A DNA stretch of 64,000 nucleotides from Kribbella jejuensis (GCF_006715085.1 NZ_VFMM01000001.1:2852001-2916000); one strand, 5' to 3'. Shown: positions 32,210 through 41,115, counted from the first letter of the stretch. The notes: a model not told the origin generated them from the sequence alone. Numbers and translations are program-made.

Positions 32210-33847
32210 TCAGCGCGGGAGGATCAGGGTGTCGGTGAGGAGTTTGGCGGTTTTGCGGAGGGTGGCTGGAGACGAGGAGAGGTCGGTGGCGAGGGTGTAG
32301 GGGGTGAGGGGTTCGCCGGGGCCGACCAGGCGGTGGCGGTGGGCTATCAGCCAGACGATGGCGCGGGGCCAGGTGGACAGGCGGGCCTTGGCCAGCAGGT
32401 CGGGGGCGTCGCGGACCAGGCGCTCGGCGATGTCGAAGGCGTCGGGGGCGTATGCCATACCCAAGGTTTCGCCGGCCATCAGCCAGGCGTGCGGCGCCAG
32501 CACGGAGAGCGTGGCGGCCTGGTGGTTGTCGAGGCCCTGAAGGTCGGGTTGCGGGGGTGAACCGAGGCCGGCCAGCGCGCGGTAAGCGTCTTCCAGGTCG
32601 TTCGTGGCGTCGTCGAGGAAGACCCGTTCGCCGGGTTTCGCGCCGACCGTGTCGATCATCGCGGCGGCTTCCAGCGCGGGCTGCCAGACGTCGACGGCGT
32701 CGACCGCCTCCTCGATCGTGTCGAGCGGCAGGTTCGCCTGCTCGCCGGCGAACTCGAGCCAGGCCTTCACCACCACCGGCACCGCGTCGAAGTAGGTGCT
32801 GTCGGCAAGCACCTTGCGGGGCAGCCAGTGCGCCAGGAACAGCTCGACGAGCACGCCGCTGACGCGGAGCGGACCGCCGACGGTGTGGTCGACCGCGTGG
32901 TCGATCCACAACCGGACGATGTCCGCGGCATCGTCGGGCAGACCAACGGCCTGCCGCGACTCGAGGAAGTCCTCGACCAAGTGCTCGCGCTGCCGCGGCG
33001 ACAGCAGTGGCCGCATCGGCGGGCGCACCGGGCGCTCCGGCATCTGGGTGAGCCGGTTCACCAGCAGCCCGGTGAAGAACTCGAAGTCCTCGCTGACCGG
33101 CGGATCGTCGTAGTCCCGGGTCTCGCCGAGCGCCTGCAGGATGATCCCGGCCGCGATCGGCGGCCGCACGGTCCGGATCGTCACCCGGCCGCCGCGCTGG
33201 TAGGCGTCCAGGACGCGGTCCACCGGTGGGCCGACGAACACGTCCTTGATGATCCCGCCGAGGTTGTTGTCGACGAACACCACCAGGGTGTGCGGATGCT
33301 GCTCGTCGTCGTAGTCCAGGACGACGCTGAGACCGTCGCCGGTGATGTCCTCGGACACGATCGCGCTGGTCAGCCGGAACCCGGCGATCCGGGTCACCCA
33401 CTCCGGGACTTCGTCCTGCGTCCGCAGCCGGGACACGTGGGCCCGCTGCAACGGCAGCCGTCCGGCCGGGCCGACCGTCCGGGCCAGGCTGGTCAGCAGC
33501 ACGAAGGACTCCAGATCACGGCGTTCGCCGAGAACGTGGGCTGCGTCGGCCCAGAAGAACCGCTCGACCTCACCGATCTCGTCCGGCCGTCCGGCCGGCC
33601 ACAGCTGGTCGGCGAGCATCGCGGCCGAGCGGGCCACGGACGCCTCGGCGATCACCGGGTGCAGCGCGGCCGGCGCCGCCGCGAGGTCGAGAGTGAGCGT
33701 TTCCAGCAGGGTCTCCAGCACAGCGACACTCGGCGTGGTGTCGACATCGACACCCGCCGCCGGCGGCGCGTAGGGCTCGTCGGGATCGGAGCCGACGAGC
33801 CGCAAGTGGCTGCGCCGTCCGTCCCGTCCACTCGGAGACTTGGTCAC
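32210..33847 (-). CDS. Actinobacterial hypothetical protein, unrecognised
   Basis: 545 residues from GTG 33847; the GGAG directly abutting the GTG makes the start uncertain. The protein is soluble, rich in Leu/Ala/Asp, mostly helical, with a central beta segment (LSVVLDYDDEQHPHTLVVFV, then DNNLGGIIKDVFVG) and a helical C-terminal half (VRLWIDHAVDHTVGGPLRVS). No signal, TM, nucleotide-binding or metal motif was seen. Codon use is normal for the window and the protein looks like a conserved core-genome hypothetical. It stands between the serine integrase and the sugar ABC operon and is separated from the latter by a hairpin. Confidence 0.7.
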   Translation of the reverse strand: MTKSPSGRDGRRSHLRLVGSDPDEPYAPPAAGVDVDTTPSVAVLETLLETLTLDLAAAPAALHPVIAEASVARSAAMLADQLWPAGRPDEIGEVERFFWADAAHVLGERRDLESFVLLTSLARTVGPAGRLPLQRAHVSRLRTQDEVPEWVTRIAGFRLTSAIVSEDITGDGLSVVLDYDDEQHPHTLVVFVDNNLGGIIKDVFVGPPVDRVLDAYQRGGRVTIRTVRPPIAAGIILQALGETRDYDDPPVSEDFEFFTGLLVNRLTQMPERPVRPPMRPLLSPRQREHLVEDFLESRQAVGLPDDAADIVRLWIDHAVDHTVGGPLRVSGVLVELFLAHWLPRKVLADSTYFDAVPVVVKAWLEFAGEQANLPLDTIEEAVDAVDVWQPALEAAAMIDTVGAKPGERVFLDDATNDLEDAYRALAGLGSPPQPDLQGLDNHQAATLSVLAPHAWLMAGETLGMAYAPDAFDIAERLVRDAPDLLAKARLSTWPRAIVWLIAHRHRLVGPGEPLTPYTLATDLSSSPATLRKTAKLLTDTLILPR

Positions 33848-33918
33848 CTCCGTGAGATTACCGTCCGGGACCAGTCCACCGCAGTCCCCACCGCGCGCCC
33901 TGTGGACAACTCGGAAAC

Positions 33919-33950
33919 GACGGCCCGTGCTCGGCAGCGCACGGGCCGTC
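33919..33950. terminator. 12-bp stem hairpin ending the sugar ABC operon
   Basis: GACGGCCCGTGC (33919-33930) pairs with GCACGGGCCGTC (33939-33950); on the minus strand it is followed by GTTT. It lies 17 bp after the MalG-type permease stop. Confidence 0.75.
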
Positions 33951-33966
33951 AGAAATAGTCCGGGCG

Positions 33967-34869
33967 TCAGCCCTTCAGCGCACCGGCCATCAGCCCGCCG
34001 ATGAACCACCGGCCGAGCAGGATGTAGACGATCAGCGTCGGGAACGACGTGATCAGCGCGCCCGCCATCGAGGCGGCGTAGTCGACCTTCTGGCCACCTG
34101 CCAGCGCCGCCAGTCCGAGCGTCACCGGGCCGTTGTTCTGCTGGGTCAGGAACAACGCGAACAGGAAGTCGTTCCAGACCGAGGTGAACTGCCAGATCAG
34201 CGTCACCACGAATCCGGAGATCGAGATCGGCAGGATGATCCGGGCGTACGTCTGGATCAGCCCCGCGCCGTCCACCCGGGCCGACTCGATGATCTCGTTC
34301 GGCACGATCGTGGCGTAGTAGTTGCGGAAGATCAGCGTGCAGATCGGGATGCCGTAGATGCAGTGCGCGACGATCAGCGTCGGTACGCCCCGGGTCACGT
34401 CCAGCTCGGTGAACGTGGTCCGCAGCGGCAGCATCACGGCCTGGTACGGGATGAACATTCCGAACAGGATGAACGCGAACACGATGTTCGCGCCCGGGAA
34501 CCGCCAGCGGGCCAGTACGAACCCGTTCACGGACCCGATCATCGAGGAGATGATCGCGGCCGGGATCGCCAGGGACAGCGACCGGATCATGTACGGCTGG
34601 AGTACGTCCCAGGCCTTGCGCCACGGATCCAGCGTCCACGTCTTCGGGAACGACCACTGCGACGCGGCCGTCGTGTCCCCGGACGTCTTGAAGCTGGTGA
34701 TCAGTACGACGTACACCGGGATCAGCACGAACAACAGGAACAGCAACAGCAGGACGTACCGCACCGTCCGGCTGCGCCGGGTCGAACCGTCGGCGATCGC
34801 CCCACGCCCCGGCTTCTGCCGGATCGCGGCGGCGGCATGCCCGGTCGCAGCAGCAGTATCGGCGCTCAT
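33967..34869 (-). CDS. Sugar ABC transporter permease, MalG type
   Basis: 300 residues with a polar N-terminus and six TM helices. The EAA loop that contacts the ATPase is clear (NEIIESARVDGAGLIQTYARIILPIS). It is the second permease of a CUT1-family carbohydrate importer; its ATG overlaps the stop of the MalF-type gene (ATGA), so 1:1 synthesis with that subunit is expected. No ATP-binding gene is present, which is usual in actinobacteria, where a shared MsiK-type ATPase energises many importers. Substrate unknown, probably an oligosaccharide. Confidence 0.92.
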   Translation of the reverse strand: MSADTAAATGHAAAAIRQKPGRGAIADGSTRRSRTVRYVLLLLFLLFVLIPVYVVLITSFKTSGDTTAASQWSFPKTWTLDPWRKAWDVLQPYMIRSLSLAIPAAIISSMIGSVNGFVLARWRFPGANIVFAFILFGMFIPYQAVMLPLRTTFTELDVTRGVPTLIVAHCIYGIPICTLIFRNYYATIVPNEIIESARVDGAGLIQTYARIILPISISGFVVTLIWQFTSVWNDFLFALFLTQQNNGPVTLGLAALAGGQKVDYAASMAGALITSFPTLIVYILLGRWFIGGLMAGALKG

Positions 34870-35765
34870 TCCTCAGTCTCCTGCCGGACGGTCCACGCGA
34901 GGTACGGGATGACGAGTACGGCGACCACCGCGAGCATCACGATGCCGATCGCGGCCGCCTTGGCCTGGTCGCTGCGCAACAGCGTGTTCCACATCAGGAT
35001 GGCCGGCACCTCGGTACGGAACTGGTTCGGCCCGGTGATCGCGTAGATCAGGTCGAACAGTTTCAGCGAGATGTGGCCGAGGATGATCAGCGCCGACAGC
35101 GCGATCGGTGACAGCTGCGGGAACAGCACGTGCCGGTACAGCTTGAACTCCGACGCGCCGTCCACCCGGGCCGCCTCGCGCAGCTCTGGCGGGATCCCGC
35201 GGAAGCCGGCCAGGAACAGCGCCATGATGTACCCCGACATCTGCCAGACCGCGGGCAGCGCGATGGACGCCATCGTCGTCCATCGACTGCCTGCGGTCCA
35301 CCACGGATTCTCCAGGAAGTGCAGATGGAGGATCTCGAACAACCGGTTCAGCCCGCGGGCGTCGTCGCCGGTGGACGGGTTCAGCAACCACCCCCAGACG
35401 ACGCCCGAGGCGATCATCGAGATCGCCATCGGGAACAGGTAGATCGACCGGAAGATCGACTCGCCGGGCACGCCCTTCTCCAGCAGCAGTGCCCACAGCA
35501 GGCCGAAGACCAGCGTGCCCACGATGAACGCCACCGTGAGCACACCGAGGTTCTTCAGCGAGTTGAGGAACCGGTCCTCACTGAACAGGTGACCGTAGTT
35601 CTCGAACCCGACGTAGTCCGCCGGGCCCTTCCGAGCGGTGTGCCGGTTCGTCAGCGAGGTGTTGAAGGACCAGGCGATCAGCCCGTAGACGAAGTACCCG
35701 AGCAACAGCACGGTCGGCAGCAGCACTAGGGCGCCAGGTCCCCAGGTGCGGATTCTTCCGTGCAC
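34866..35765 (-). CDS. Sugar ABC transporter permease, MalF type
   Basis: 299 residues, six TM helices beginning GPGALVLLPTVLLLGYFVYGL. EAA loop: PPELREAARVDGASEFKLYRHVLFPQLSP. It forms the membrane channel with the MalG-type protein, whose start overlaps its stop. It lies 40 bp downstream of the lipoprotein-binding protein gene in the same operon. The order binding protein, MalF, MalG is standard for CUT1 importers. Confidence 0.92.
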   Translation of the reverse strand: MHGRIRTWGPGALVLLPTVLLLGYFVYGLIAWSFNTSLTNRHTARKGPADYVGFENYGHLFSEDRFLNSLKNLGVLTVAFIVGTLVFGLLWALLLEKGVPGESIFRSIYLFPMAISMIASGVVWGWLLNPSTGDDARGLNRLFEILHLHFLENPWWTAGSRWTTMASIALPAVWQMSGYIMALFLAGFRGIPPELREAARVDGASEFKLYRHVLFPQLSPIALSALIILGHISLKLFDLIYAITGPNQFRTEVPAILMWNTLLRSDQAKAAAIGIVMLAVVAVLVIPYLAWTVRQETEE

Positions 35766-35805
35766 GCCTAGCCCTCCAGTCCGGTCGTTCGCAACTCGCG
35801 TCGCA

Positions 35806-37086
35806 TCAGCTCGTCTTCATCGCGGTACCGAGCGCGGACTGCAGCTTCGCGACGTCCGGGCTGCCGCTGAACTGGCTCAGCGCGGACAGGATGTCGTTGT
35901 TCTGACCCAGCGTGCAGGCCGCACCGTGGGCACAGGACGGGACGATCGTGTCCTTCTTCCAGTCCGCCATCGCGCTCTGCTGGTACTTCGGGTAGTCCGC
36001 CGGGTCGGCGTCCGAACGGGCCGGGATCGAACCCTTCTTGGTGTTGAACGCCTTCTGGCCCTCGGCCGAACCGACGACCTTCAGCCAGCACTTCGCACCG
36101 TCGGGGTCCGCACCGTTGGTCGGCAGCGTGAACGAGTCGGCGAGGAACTGGAAGTCCTGCCCGGTACCCGGCGCCGGCCAGTAGGTGTACGCGGTGTCCG
36201 GCACCTTGTCGGCGAGCTGCTGCGCGGCGACCCAGTCACCCATCAGCGTGTAGCCGGCCTTGCCGCTGTTCACGTAGCCCAGCGCGTCCGGCCAGTCGAT
36301 CGCCTCGCGGTCGGTGTTGGTGAAGGTGAGCAGCGTCTTGTACTTGTTCAGCGCCGCGGTCACGTCACCGCCGGACCAGTCGGTCTTGCCGTCCCACAGG
36401 CCCTTGAACTTGTCCGCACCGAGCTCGCCGAGCAGCACGGCCTCGACCAGCATCTCCTGGGCGAAGCCCTTGGAGACCGCGAGCGGGGCAGCCACACCGG
36501 CGGCCTTCAGCTTGGTCAGGTCGGCGATCCACGCGTCCACGTTGGCCGGGGCCTTGGTGGCGTCGATGTTCGCCTTCTTCAGCACCGTCGGGTTCGCCCA
36601 GACCACGTTCGCCCGGTGGATGTTGGCCGGGATCGAGTAGATCTTGCCGTCGACGGTCAGGTTGTCGATCAGGTTCTGCGGGAACGCCTTGTCCAGCCCG
36701 TAGTCCTTGTACAACTGAGTGACGTCGTCGACCTGGCCGGCGTTGATGTAGTCCTTCAGCTCGGCACCGGCGTGCGCCTGGAAGGTGGACGGCGGCTTGC
36801 CCGCCTGCAGGTCGTTCGCGAGCACCTGCTTGGCGTTCGAGCCCGCGCCACCGGCGACGGCGGAGTTGACGAACTTGTAGTCCTTGCACTCGGTACCGAA
36901 CACCGACACGAGGCCGTCCAGACCGGCCTTCTCACCACCGTCGGCCCACCAGGTGAAGACAGTGACGTCCTTGCTCGCCGACGAGCCTCCACCGCCGCTG
37001 TTGTCGTTGCTGTTCCCGCAGGCGCTCACCGCGAGAAGACCCGCCGCACCCACGAGCGCCAGGGTCTTACTCAGACCACCACGCAT
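35806..37086 (-). CDS. Sugar-binding lipoprotein of the ABC importer
   Basis: 426 residues from ATG 37086 (GGAG 10 bp upstream). Lipoprotein signal with lipobox LAVSACGN (Cys ~ residue 23), a Gly/Ser linker, then a family-1 extracellular solute-binding domain (VFTWWADGGEKAGLDGLVSV near the start, a Trp/Asp/Tyr-rich ligand cleft, DWVAAQQLADKVP). A late pair of cysteines (PSCAHGAACTLG) may form a disulfide. It captures a carbohydrate outside the membrane and delivers it to the two permeases encoded downstream. A LacI-type palindrome lies immediately upstream. Ligand unknown. Confidence 0.92.
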   Translation of the reverse strand: MRGGLSKTLALVGAAGLLAVSACGNSNDNSGGGGSSASKDVTVFTWWADGGEKAGLDGLVSVFGTECKDYKFVNSAVAGGAGSNAKQVLANDLQAGKPPSTFQAHAGAELKDYINAGQVDDVTQLYKDYGLDKAFPQNLIDNLTVDGKIYSIPANIHRANVVWANPTVLKKANIDATKAPANVDAWIADLTKLKAAGVAAPLAVSKGFAQEMLVEAVLLGELGADKFKGLWDGKTDWSGGDVTAALNKYKTLLTFTNTDREAIDWPDALGYVNSGKAGYTLMGDWVAAQQLADKVPDTAYTYWPAPGTGQDFQFLADSFTLPTNGADPDGAKCWLKVVGSAEGQKAFNTKKGSIPARSDADPADYPKYQQSAMADWKKDTIVPSCAHGAACTLGQNNDILSALSQFSGSPDVAKLQSALGTAMKTS

Positions 37087-37098
37087 GTTAAATCTCCG

Positions 37099-37110
37099 AT
37101 CAACGTTGAT
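37099..37110. promoter_or_regulatory. Palindrome ATCAACGTTGAT, putative LacI-type operator
   Basis: A perfect 12-bp palindrome 12 bp upstream of the binding-protein start; a further CAACGTT half lies at 37176-37182. Central CG and this position are typical of LacI-family repressors of CUT1 operons. No lacI-type gene is in the window. Confidence 0.5.
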
Positions 37111-37276
37111 GGAGCCGCCGCTGACAACGATGCCCCCTTGACGGCCCCCACTCTGGAACTGCTACTGGCGAGTGTCAACGTTCCGCGCAGGCGCGTTGCG
37201 CAGCCGTGACCCCGTGTGGGTTGACAGTGTGAGAGCGCGCACATCGAGTGTTCGATCACAGCACTTGCGCACAAAG

Positions 37277-38308
37277 TCAGGGCCGGAGCAGCACCTTGAT
37301 CGCGCGCCGTTCGTGCATCGCGGCGTACCCCTCGGCGACGTCCGCGAGCGGGAGCTCGGAATCGAACACCTTGCCCGGGTCGATCTCCCCGGCCAGTACG
37401 TCGGCCATCAACTGCGGCAGGTACGCACGGCACGGCGCCGCGCCGCCGCTCAGCCCGACGTTGCGGCCGAACATCGTCCCGATCGGCACCTCGACCCCGT
37501 GCGGCACGCCGACGAACCCGACCGTCGCGCCGGCCCGTGCGACCTCGAACGCGGTCGTCATCGACTGCTCGGTGCCGACGCATTCCAGTACCGCGTCCGC
37601 GCCGACCCCGTCGGTCAGTTCGAGGACGGCGTCCCGCGCCGCGTCGCCGCGTTCGGAAATGATGTCCGTGGCACCGAATTCCTTCGCCAGCTTCTGCCGT
37701 GGCTCGTGCCGTGACAGTGCGACGACTCGCTCCGCACCCATCCGCGACGCCGCGAGGACGCCGCACAGCCCGACCGCGCCGTCGCCGACGACGACCACGG
37801 TGTCGCCGGCCTTCACCCGCGCCGATCGAGCCGCGTGCCACCCGGTGCCCATCACGTCGGAGAGCGTGAGCAGTGACGGGACGAGAGAGTCGTCCGGTAC
37901 TTCGGGCGTCGCGACCAGCGTGCCGTCGGCGTACGGGAGCTTCACGTACTCACCCTGGCCGCCGTCCGCTTTCGCACTGCCGTAGCCGACCAGGTTCTGG
38001 CAGGCGGTCTGGTATCCCGCGAGGCAGTGCGGGCAGGTCCCGTCGCTCACCACGAACGGCGCGATCACGAAGTCGCCGGGCTTGACCGTGCGGACCTCGG
38101 ACCCGATCTCCTCGACGATGCCGACGAACTCGTGCCCGATCGGCCGCGGTTGCTTGACCGGGTTCTCCCCGCGGTACGGCCAGAGGTCGGAGCCACAGAT
38201 GCACGAGGCAACGACCTTGACCACCGCGTCCCCCGGCCCGTCGATCTTCGGATCAGGCCGCTCTTCCAGCCGCACGTCGAACGCTCCATGAATCACGGTG
38301 GCTCGCAT
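37277..38308 (-). CDS. Zinc-dependent alcohol dehydrogenase
   Basis: 343 residues from ATG 38308. It is an MDR-superfamily alcohol dehydrogenase: catalytic zinc ligands in CICGSDLWPYRG and GHEFVG, a structural-zinc-like Cys region (CPHCLAGYQTAC, fewer Cys than the classical four), and a Rossmann motif VVVGDGAVGLCGVLAA. It oxidises an alcohol or reduces an aldehyde with NAD(P). IS481 has inserted 16 bp upstream of the start, so its natural promoter has been pushed 1.1 kb away; transcription would now need a promoter inside or at the end of the IS. Substrate unknown. Confidence 0.9.
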   Translation of the reverse strand: MRATVIHGAFDVRLEERPDPKIDGPGDAVVKVVASCICGSDLWPYRGENPVKQPRPIGHEFVGIVEEIGSEVRTVKPGDFVIAPFVVSDGTCPHCLAGYQTACQNLVGYGSAKADGGQGEYVKLPYADGTLVATPEVPDDSLVPSLLTLSDVMGTGWHAARSARVKAGDTVVVVGDGAVGLCGVLAASRMGAERVVALSRHEPRQKLAKEFGATDIISERGDAARDAVLELTDGVGADAVLECVGTEQSMTTAFEVARAGATVGFVGVPHGVEVPIGTMFGRNVGLSGGAAPCRAYLPQLMADVLAGEIDPGKVFDSELPLADVAEGYAAMHERRAIKVLLRP

Positions 38309-38318
38309 GGAGCCCACC

Positions 38319-39317
38319 CTAGATGTGATGTCCAGGGACGTTGGTCAGTCGGGTGATGGGTGGTTGGCCTCCGATGGAGCTGTGGGGTCGGTGGTGATTG
38401 TAGAAGTGGAGCCAGGCGGGTAGTGCTTCTTGGCGTTCGGTTTCGGTGCGGTAGTAGCGGGCGTAGGCCCAGCCGTCGGCCAGGGTGCGGTGGAAGCGTT
38501 CGATCTTGCCGTTGGTCTGGGGCCGGTAGGGCTTGGTCTTCTTGGGTGTGACGCCGAGTTCGGCGCAGGTGGCGTGCCAGGCGTGGGAGCGGTAGGCCGA
38601 GCCGTTGTCGGACAAGACTCGTTCGGTGGTGATGCCGTGGTCGGCGTACCAGGCCACGGCGCGGCGCAGGACTGCGGTGGCGGTGGCGGCGGTTTCGTCG
38701 GTGTGGAGTTCGGCGTAGGCCAGTCGGGAGTGGTCGTCGATGACGGTGTGCAGGTAGGTGCGGCCGAGGCGGGGTCCGTGGTGCCGGTCGCGGTCGCCGG
38801 TGCGGTGGGCGGTGGTGGTGCGGTTGCGTTTGCCTTGCTGGCGTCCGACGTAGCGCCAGCCGCCGCCGTCGGGGATGTTGCCGAACTTGGTCACGTCGAC
38901 GTGCAGAAGTGAGCCGGGGTGGTCGTGTTCGTAGCGGCGCAGGGGTTCGCCGGTGACGCGGTCGATGCGGGACAGCCGGTTGATCCGGCAGCGCACCAGT
39001 ACGGCGTGCACGGTCGAGGCCGGTACGCCGACACGGCCGGCGATCTGCACCGGGCCGAGCCGAAGCCGCCACCGCAGCCGCACAATCTGCCGTACCAGCG
39101 CCGGCGAGGTCTTGGCGGGGCTGTGGTGCGGCCGCGAGCTGCGATCGGCCATCCCGGCCGAGCCCTCGAGCCGGTACCGCTCAGCCCATTTACGCGCCGT
39201 GCGTGGCGAGACCATGAACCTCTTCGCAGCCGCAGCACAGGTCCAGCCTTGCTCGACCACCAGACGCGCCAGCCGTAACCGGGTGCGTGGGGTCAGGGTC
39301 GCGTTAACGTGGGACAC
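38319..39317 (-). CDS. IS481-family transposase
   Basis: 332 residues from GTG 39317, with AGGAGG 5 bp upstream. N-terminal HTH region (LVVEQGWTCAAAAKRFMVSP, TARKWAERYRLEGSAGM), then the DDE integrase core: Asp in HVDVTKFG, Asp in LSDNGSAYRSH, Glu in TNGKIERFHRTL, with YNHHRPHSSIGGQPP typical of the IS481/IS3-like C-terminus. The frame is intact and the element ends are conserved, so it is probably active or recently so. The stop overlaps the left inverted repeat. Confidence 0.95.
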   Translation of the reverse strand: MSHVNATLTPRTRLRLARLVVEQGWTCAAAAKRFMVSPRTARKWAERYRLEGSAGMADRSSRPHHSPAKTSPALVRQIVRLRWRLRLGPVQIAGRVGVPASTVHAVLVRCRINRLSRIDRVTGEPLRRYEHDHPGSLLHVDVTKFGNIPDGGGWRYVGRQQGKRNRTTTAHRTGDRDRHHGPRLGRTYLHTVIDDHSRLAYAELHTDETAATATAVLRRAVAWYADHGITTERVLSDNGSAYRSHAWHATCAELGVTPKKTKPYRPQTNGKIERFHRTLADGWAYARYYRTETERQEALPAWLHFYNHHRPHSSIGGQPPITRLTNVPGHHI

Positions 39318-39433
39318 GAAGGCCTCCTGGTTGGTGAAGCGGTTCCTTAGACAGCTCCACTTCACAACCGGAGGCCTTCACCTGTCACACAGACTCACCG
39401 CCCACCCGAAGAACAACCTCCCTGGACATCACA
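38324..39433 (-). mobile_element. Complete IS481-family insertion sequence with 6-bp target duplication
   Basis: Terminal inverted repeats TGTGATGTCCAGGGA (38324-38338) and its exact complement (39419-39433) bound a 1,110-bp element with a single transposase. Immediately outside, CCTAGA is present at both ends (38318-38323 and 39434-39439), a 6-bp target duplication matching the NCTAGN preference known for Bordetella IS481. The perfect repeats and duplication indicate a recent insertion. Confidence 0.96.
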
Positions 39434-39439
39434 CCTAGA

Positions 39440-39994
39440 TCAGGCCGGTACGGGAACCTTCTCGACCCGCTTCGCACTCCAGGCCAGCCAAACGCAGGCG
39501 GCTGCGAGCAGTACGCCGTGGCCGATGCGCAGGGCGGGCGGGCCGAAGAACTGCGGGAGGAACAAGCCGAAGCCGACCGCGAACAGGATCGCCGGCACGG
39601 TACGCCGCCGGATCGCGACGATGATCGCGCCCGCCGCCATGGTCAGCAGCCCGACGCCGAACATCGTCATTGCGACCGGGTTGTACCGCACGTCCTCGGC
39701 CAGGTCGAGCAGGTTCGGCTGGTGGGCGATCGCGTGCAGGCCGAAGTCCTCGGCGCCGTAGTACGGCAGCGTCAGGCCGGCGCCGATCCAGAACACGATC
39801 GCGGCCGTCCGGTTGACGTTCAGCAAAGCGACGGCGACCAGGATGAACCCGATCATCGCGCACAGGTGGGCGATGACCCACGCGGTGGCGCCCATCGCGG
39901 CGGCGGCGCCCGAGGTGGTCGACTCGTCCTCCCACGGGCGGAGGGCGGGGTAGAGCAGGAACAGAACGCCTGCGACGGACAGGGGGATCCTCAT
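39440..39994 (-). CDS. Multi-pass membrane protein co-encoded with TetR
   Basis: 184 residues with about six TM helices (IPLSVAGVLFLLYPALRP, AWVIAHLCAMIGFILVAVAL, AAIVFWIGAGLTLPYYG and others). Charged loop EDFGLHAIAHQPNLLDLAED contains two His. ATG 39994 overlaps the TetR stop (ATGA), so it is the direct target of that regulator. No transporter or enzyme family was recognised. The 3' end is untouched by the IS481 element, which begins right after its stop. Confidence 0.75.
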   Translation of the reverse strand: MRIPLSVAGVLFLLYPALRPWEDESTTSGAAAAMGATAWVIAHLCAMIGFILVAVALLNVNRTAAIVFWIGAGLTLPYYGAEDFGLHAIAHQPNLLDLAEDVRYNPVAMTMFGVGLLTMAAGAIIVAIRRRTVPAILFAVGFGLFLPQFFGPPALRIGHGVLLAAACVWLAWSAKRVEKVPVPA

Positions 39995-40554
39995 GATTGG
40001 TTCCTCAGGCTGGCGAGATACATCCGGACGATTTGGTCGTAGGTCTCGTCGAGGTCCTCGGGCAGGCCGAAGCCGCCTGCCGACTCGACGGATGCGAAGC
40101 CGTGCACGAGCACCCGCAGGCGCCGGGTCGCATGCGCCGCTGCTGGGCCTTCGAGGCCGTATCCGCGCAGCGTTGCGTACATGACGCCGACCAGCTTCTG
40201 GCCGGCCGCCTCCTGCACCGGGTGATGCAGCGGGTCCATCGGCATCGCGGCATACCGCTTCGGATGCGCGACGACGTACGCACGGTAGGCGTGCATCAGC
40301 GCGGTCACCGCCTCGTCACCGCCCATTCCCAGGACGGCGGCGGTGAACTGCTCGGTCATGTCCTCCAGCACCCGGACCCCGACGAGCGCCTTCAGCTCGC
40401 CGAGGTTCGCCACGTGCTTGTACAGCGACGGCGTGGCGACCCCACAGCCCTGCGCGACCGCGGCGAGCGTGAGGCCGTCCGGCCCGTGCTCGTCGACGAT
40501 GCCCAGCGCCACCTCGACCACGGCAGCAGGCGTCAGCGTCCTTCTAACGACCAT
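39991..40554 (-). CDS. TetR-family regulator (TetR_C_33-like)
   Basis: 187 residues from ATG 40554; an in-frame start at 40581 would span the palindrome and is rejected. The HTH is LTPAAVVEVALGIVDEHGPD, then LTLAAVAQGCGVATPSLYKHVANLGEL. The C-terminal domain (HPKRYAAMPMDPLHHP, LVGVMYATLRGYGLEG, VHGFASVESAGGFGLPEDLD) is the form common in actinobacterial WHG/TetR_C_33 proteins. It is co-translated with the membrane protein downstream and probably represses its own operon through GGCTAAT-N3-ATTAGCC. Confidence 0.88.
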   Translation of the reverse strand: MVVRRTLTPAAVVEVALGIVDEHGPDGLTLAAVAQGCGVATPSLYKHVANLGELKALVGVRVLEDMTEQFTAAVLGMGGDEAVTALMHAYRAYVVAHPKRYAAMPMDPLHHPVQEAAGQKLVGVMYATLRGYGLEGPAAAHATRRLRVLVHGFASVESAGGFGLPEDLDETYDQIVRMYLASLRNQS

Positions 40555-40562
40555 AGCCCCAA

Positions 40563-40579
40563 GGCTAATGGCATTAGCC
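40563..40579. promoter_or_regulatory. Inverted repeat GGCTAAT-GGC-ATTAGCC, putative TetR operator
   Basis: A perfect 7-3-7 palindrome 9 bp upstream of the TetR start, in an otherwise GC-rich gap, ideally placed for autorepression. Confidence 0.6.
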
Positions 40580-40596
40580 AACCGCGGTCAACCGAT

Positions 40597-41115
40597 TCAG
40601 ATCCCCGCGTACCGTCCCCGCCGGTGGACCAGGGCGGGTACGTCGTCCGCGCCGAATTCGACGTGCGCGATCTCGAGCTGGATCTGCAGGCCCCACCCGA
40701 TCGCCGGCGGATCCGGGTCGACCAGCGTGCAGCCCGCCCAGGTCGAGACACCGACCGGCGCCGGTCCCCAGGCGGTGTCTGTCCAGTCGATCAACCGGAA
40801 CGGGCCACCTGGAGCCGGCGCGACGTACCCGAACGCGTCGGCCAGCTGCCGGTGCGGCTCGCCGAGCAGCGACACCACCGCAGTCCTTGCCTCACGCAAC
40901 ATTTCCCACAGGTCCGAGTCCGGGTCGAGCAGGCCGATCACGTACCCGGGCTCGCCGTCCGCGACCAGCATCGACGACACGGTGAGCCCGGCCCGCTCCC
41001 CCTCGTACGCCGTCGTCCACAGCCCGACCGGCGACGGCAGCCGCCCGCGGAACCGGCGTACCGGACTCCGCTCGGACTCGGGTGGGAGGAACGGGTGGTC
41101 GCCGTGAATCGTCAC
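40597..41115 (-). CDS. Flavin-reductase-like FMN-binding split-barrel protein
   Basis: 172 residues from GTG 41115, whose GTGA overlaps the serine-hydrolase stop (41112-41114). The fold is indicated by RLPSPVGLWTTAYEGERAGLTVSSMLVADGEPG, with the T-x-S of the flavin site, and DPDSDLWEML later. Such proteins bind FMN and either reduce free flavin with NAD(P)H for a partner oxygenase or act on other substrates. It is the last gene of the paaN operon; a role beside phenylacetate breakdown is possible but not shown. Confidence 0.8.
   Translation of the reverse strand: MTIHGDHPFLPPESERSPVRRFRGRLPSPVGLWTTAYEGERAGLTVSSMLVADGEPGYVIGLLDPDSDLWEMLREARTAVVSLLGEPHRQLADAFGYVAPAPGGPFRLIDWTDTAWGPAPVGVSTWAGCTLVDPDPPAIGWGLQIQLEIAHVEFGADDVPALVHRRGRYAGI

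Noticed and set aside
32210..34657. Longer minus-strand version of the unrecognised protein reaching into the permease gene
   Set aside because: The N-terminal ~270 codons are an out-of-frame shadow of the MalG-type permease and run through the terminator hairpin; GTG 33847 is the plausible start.
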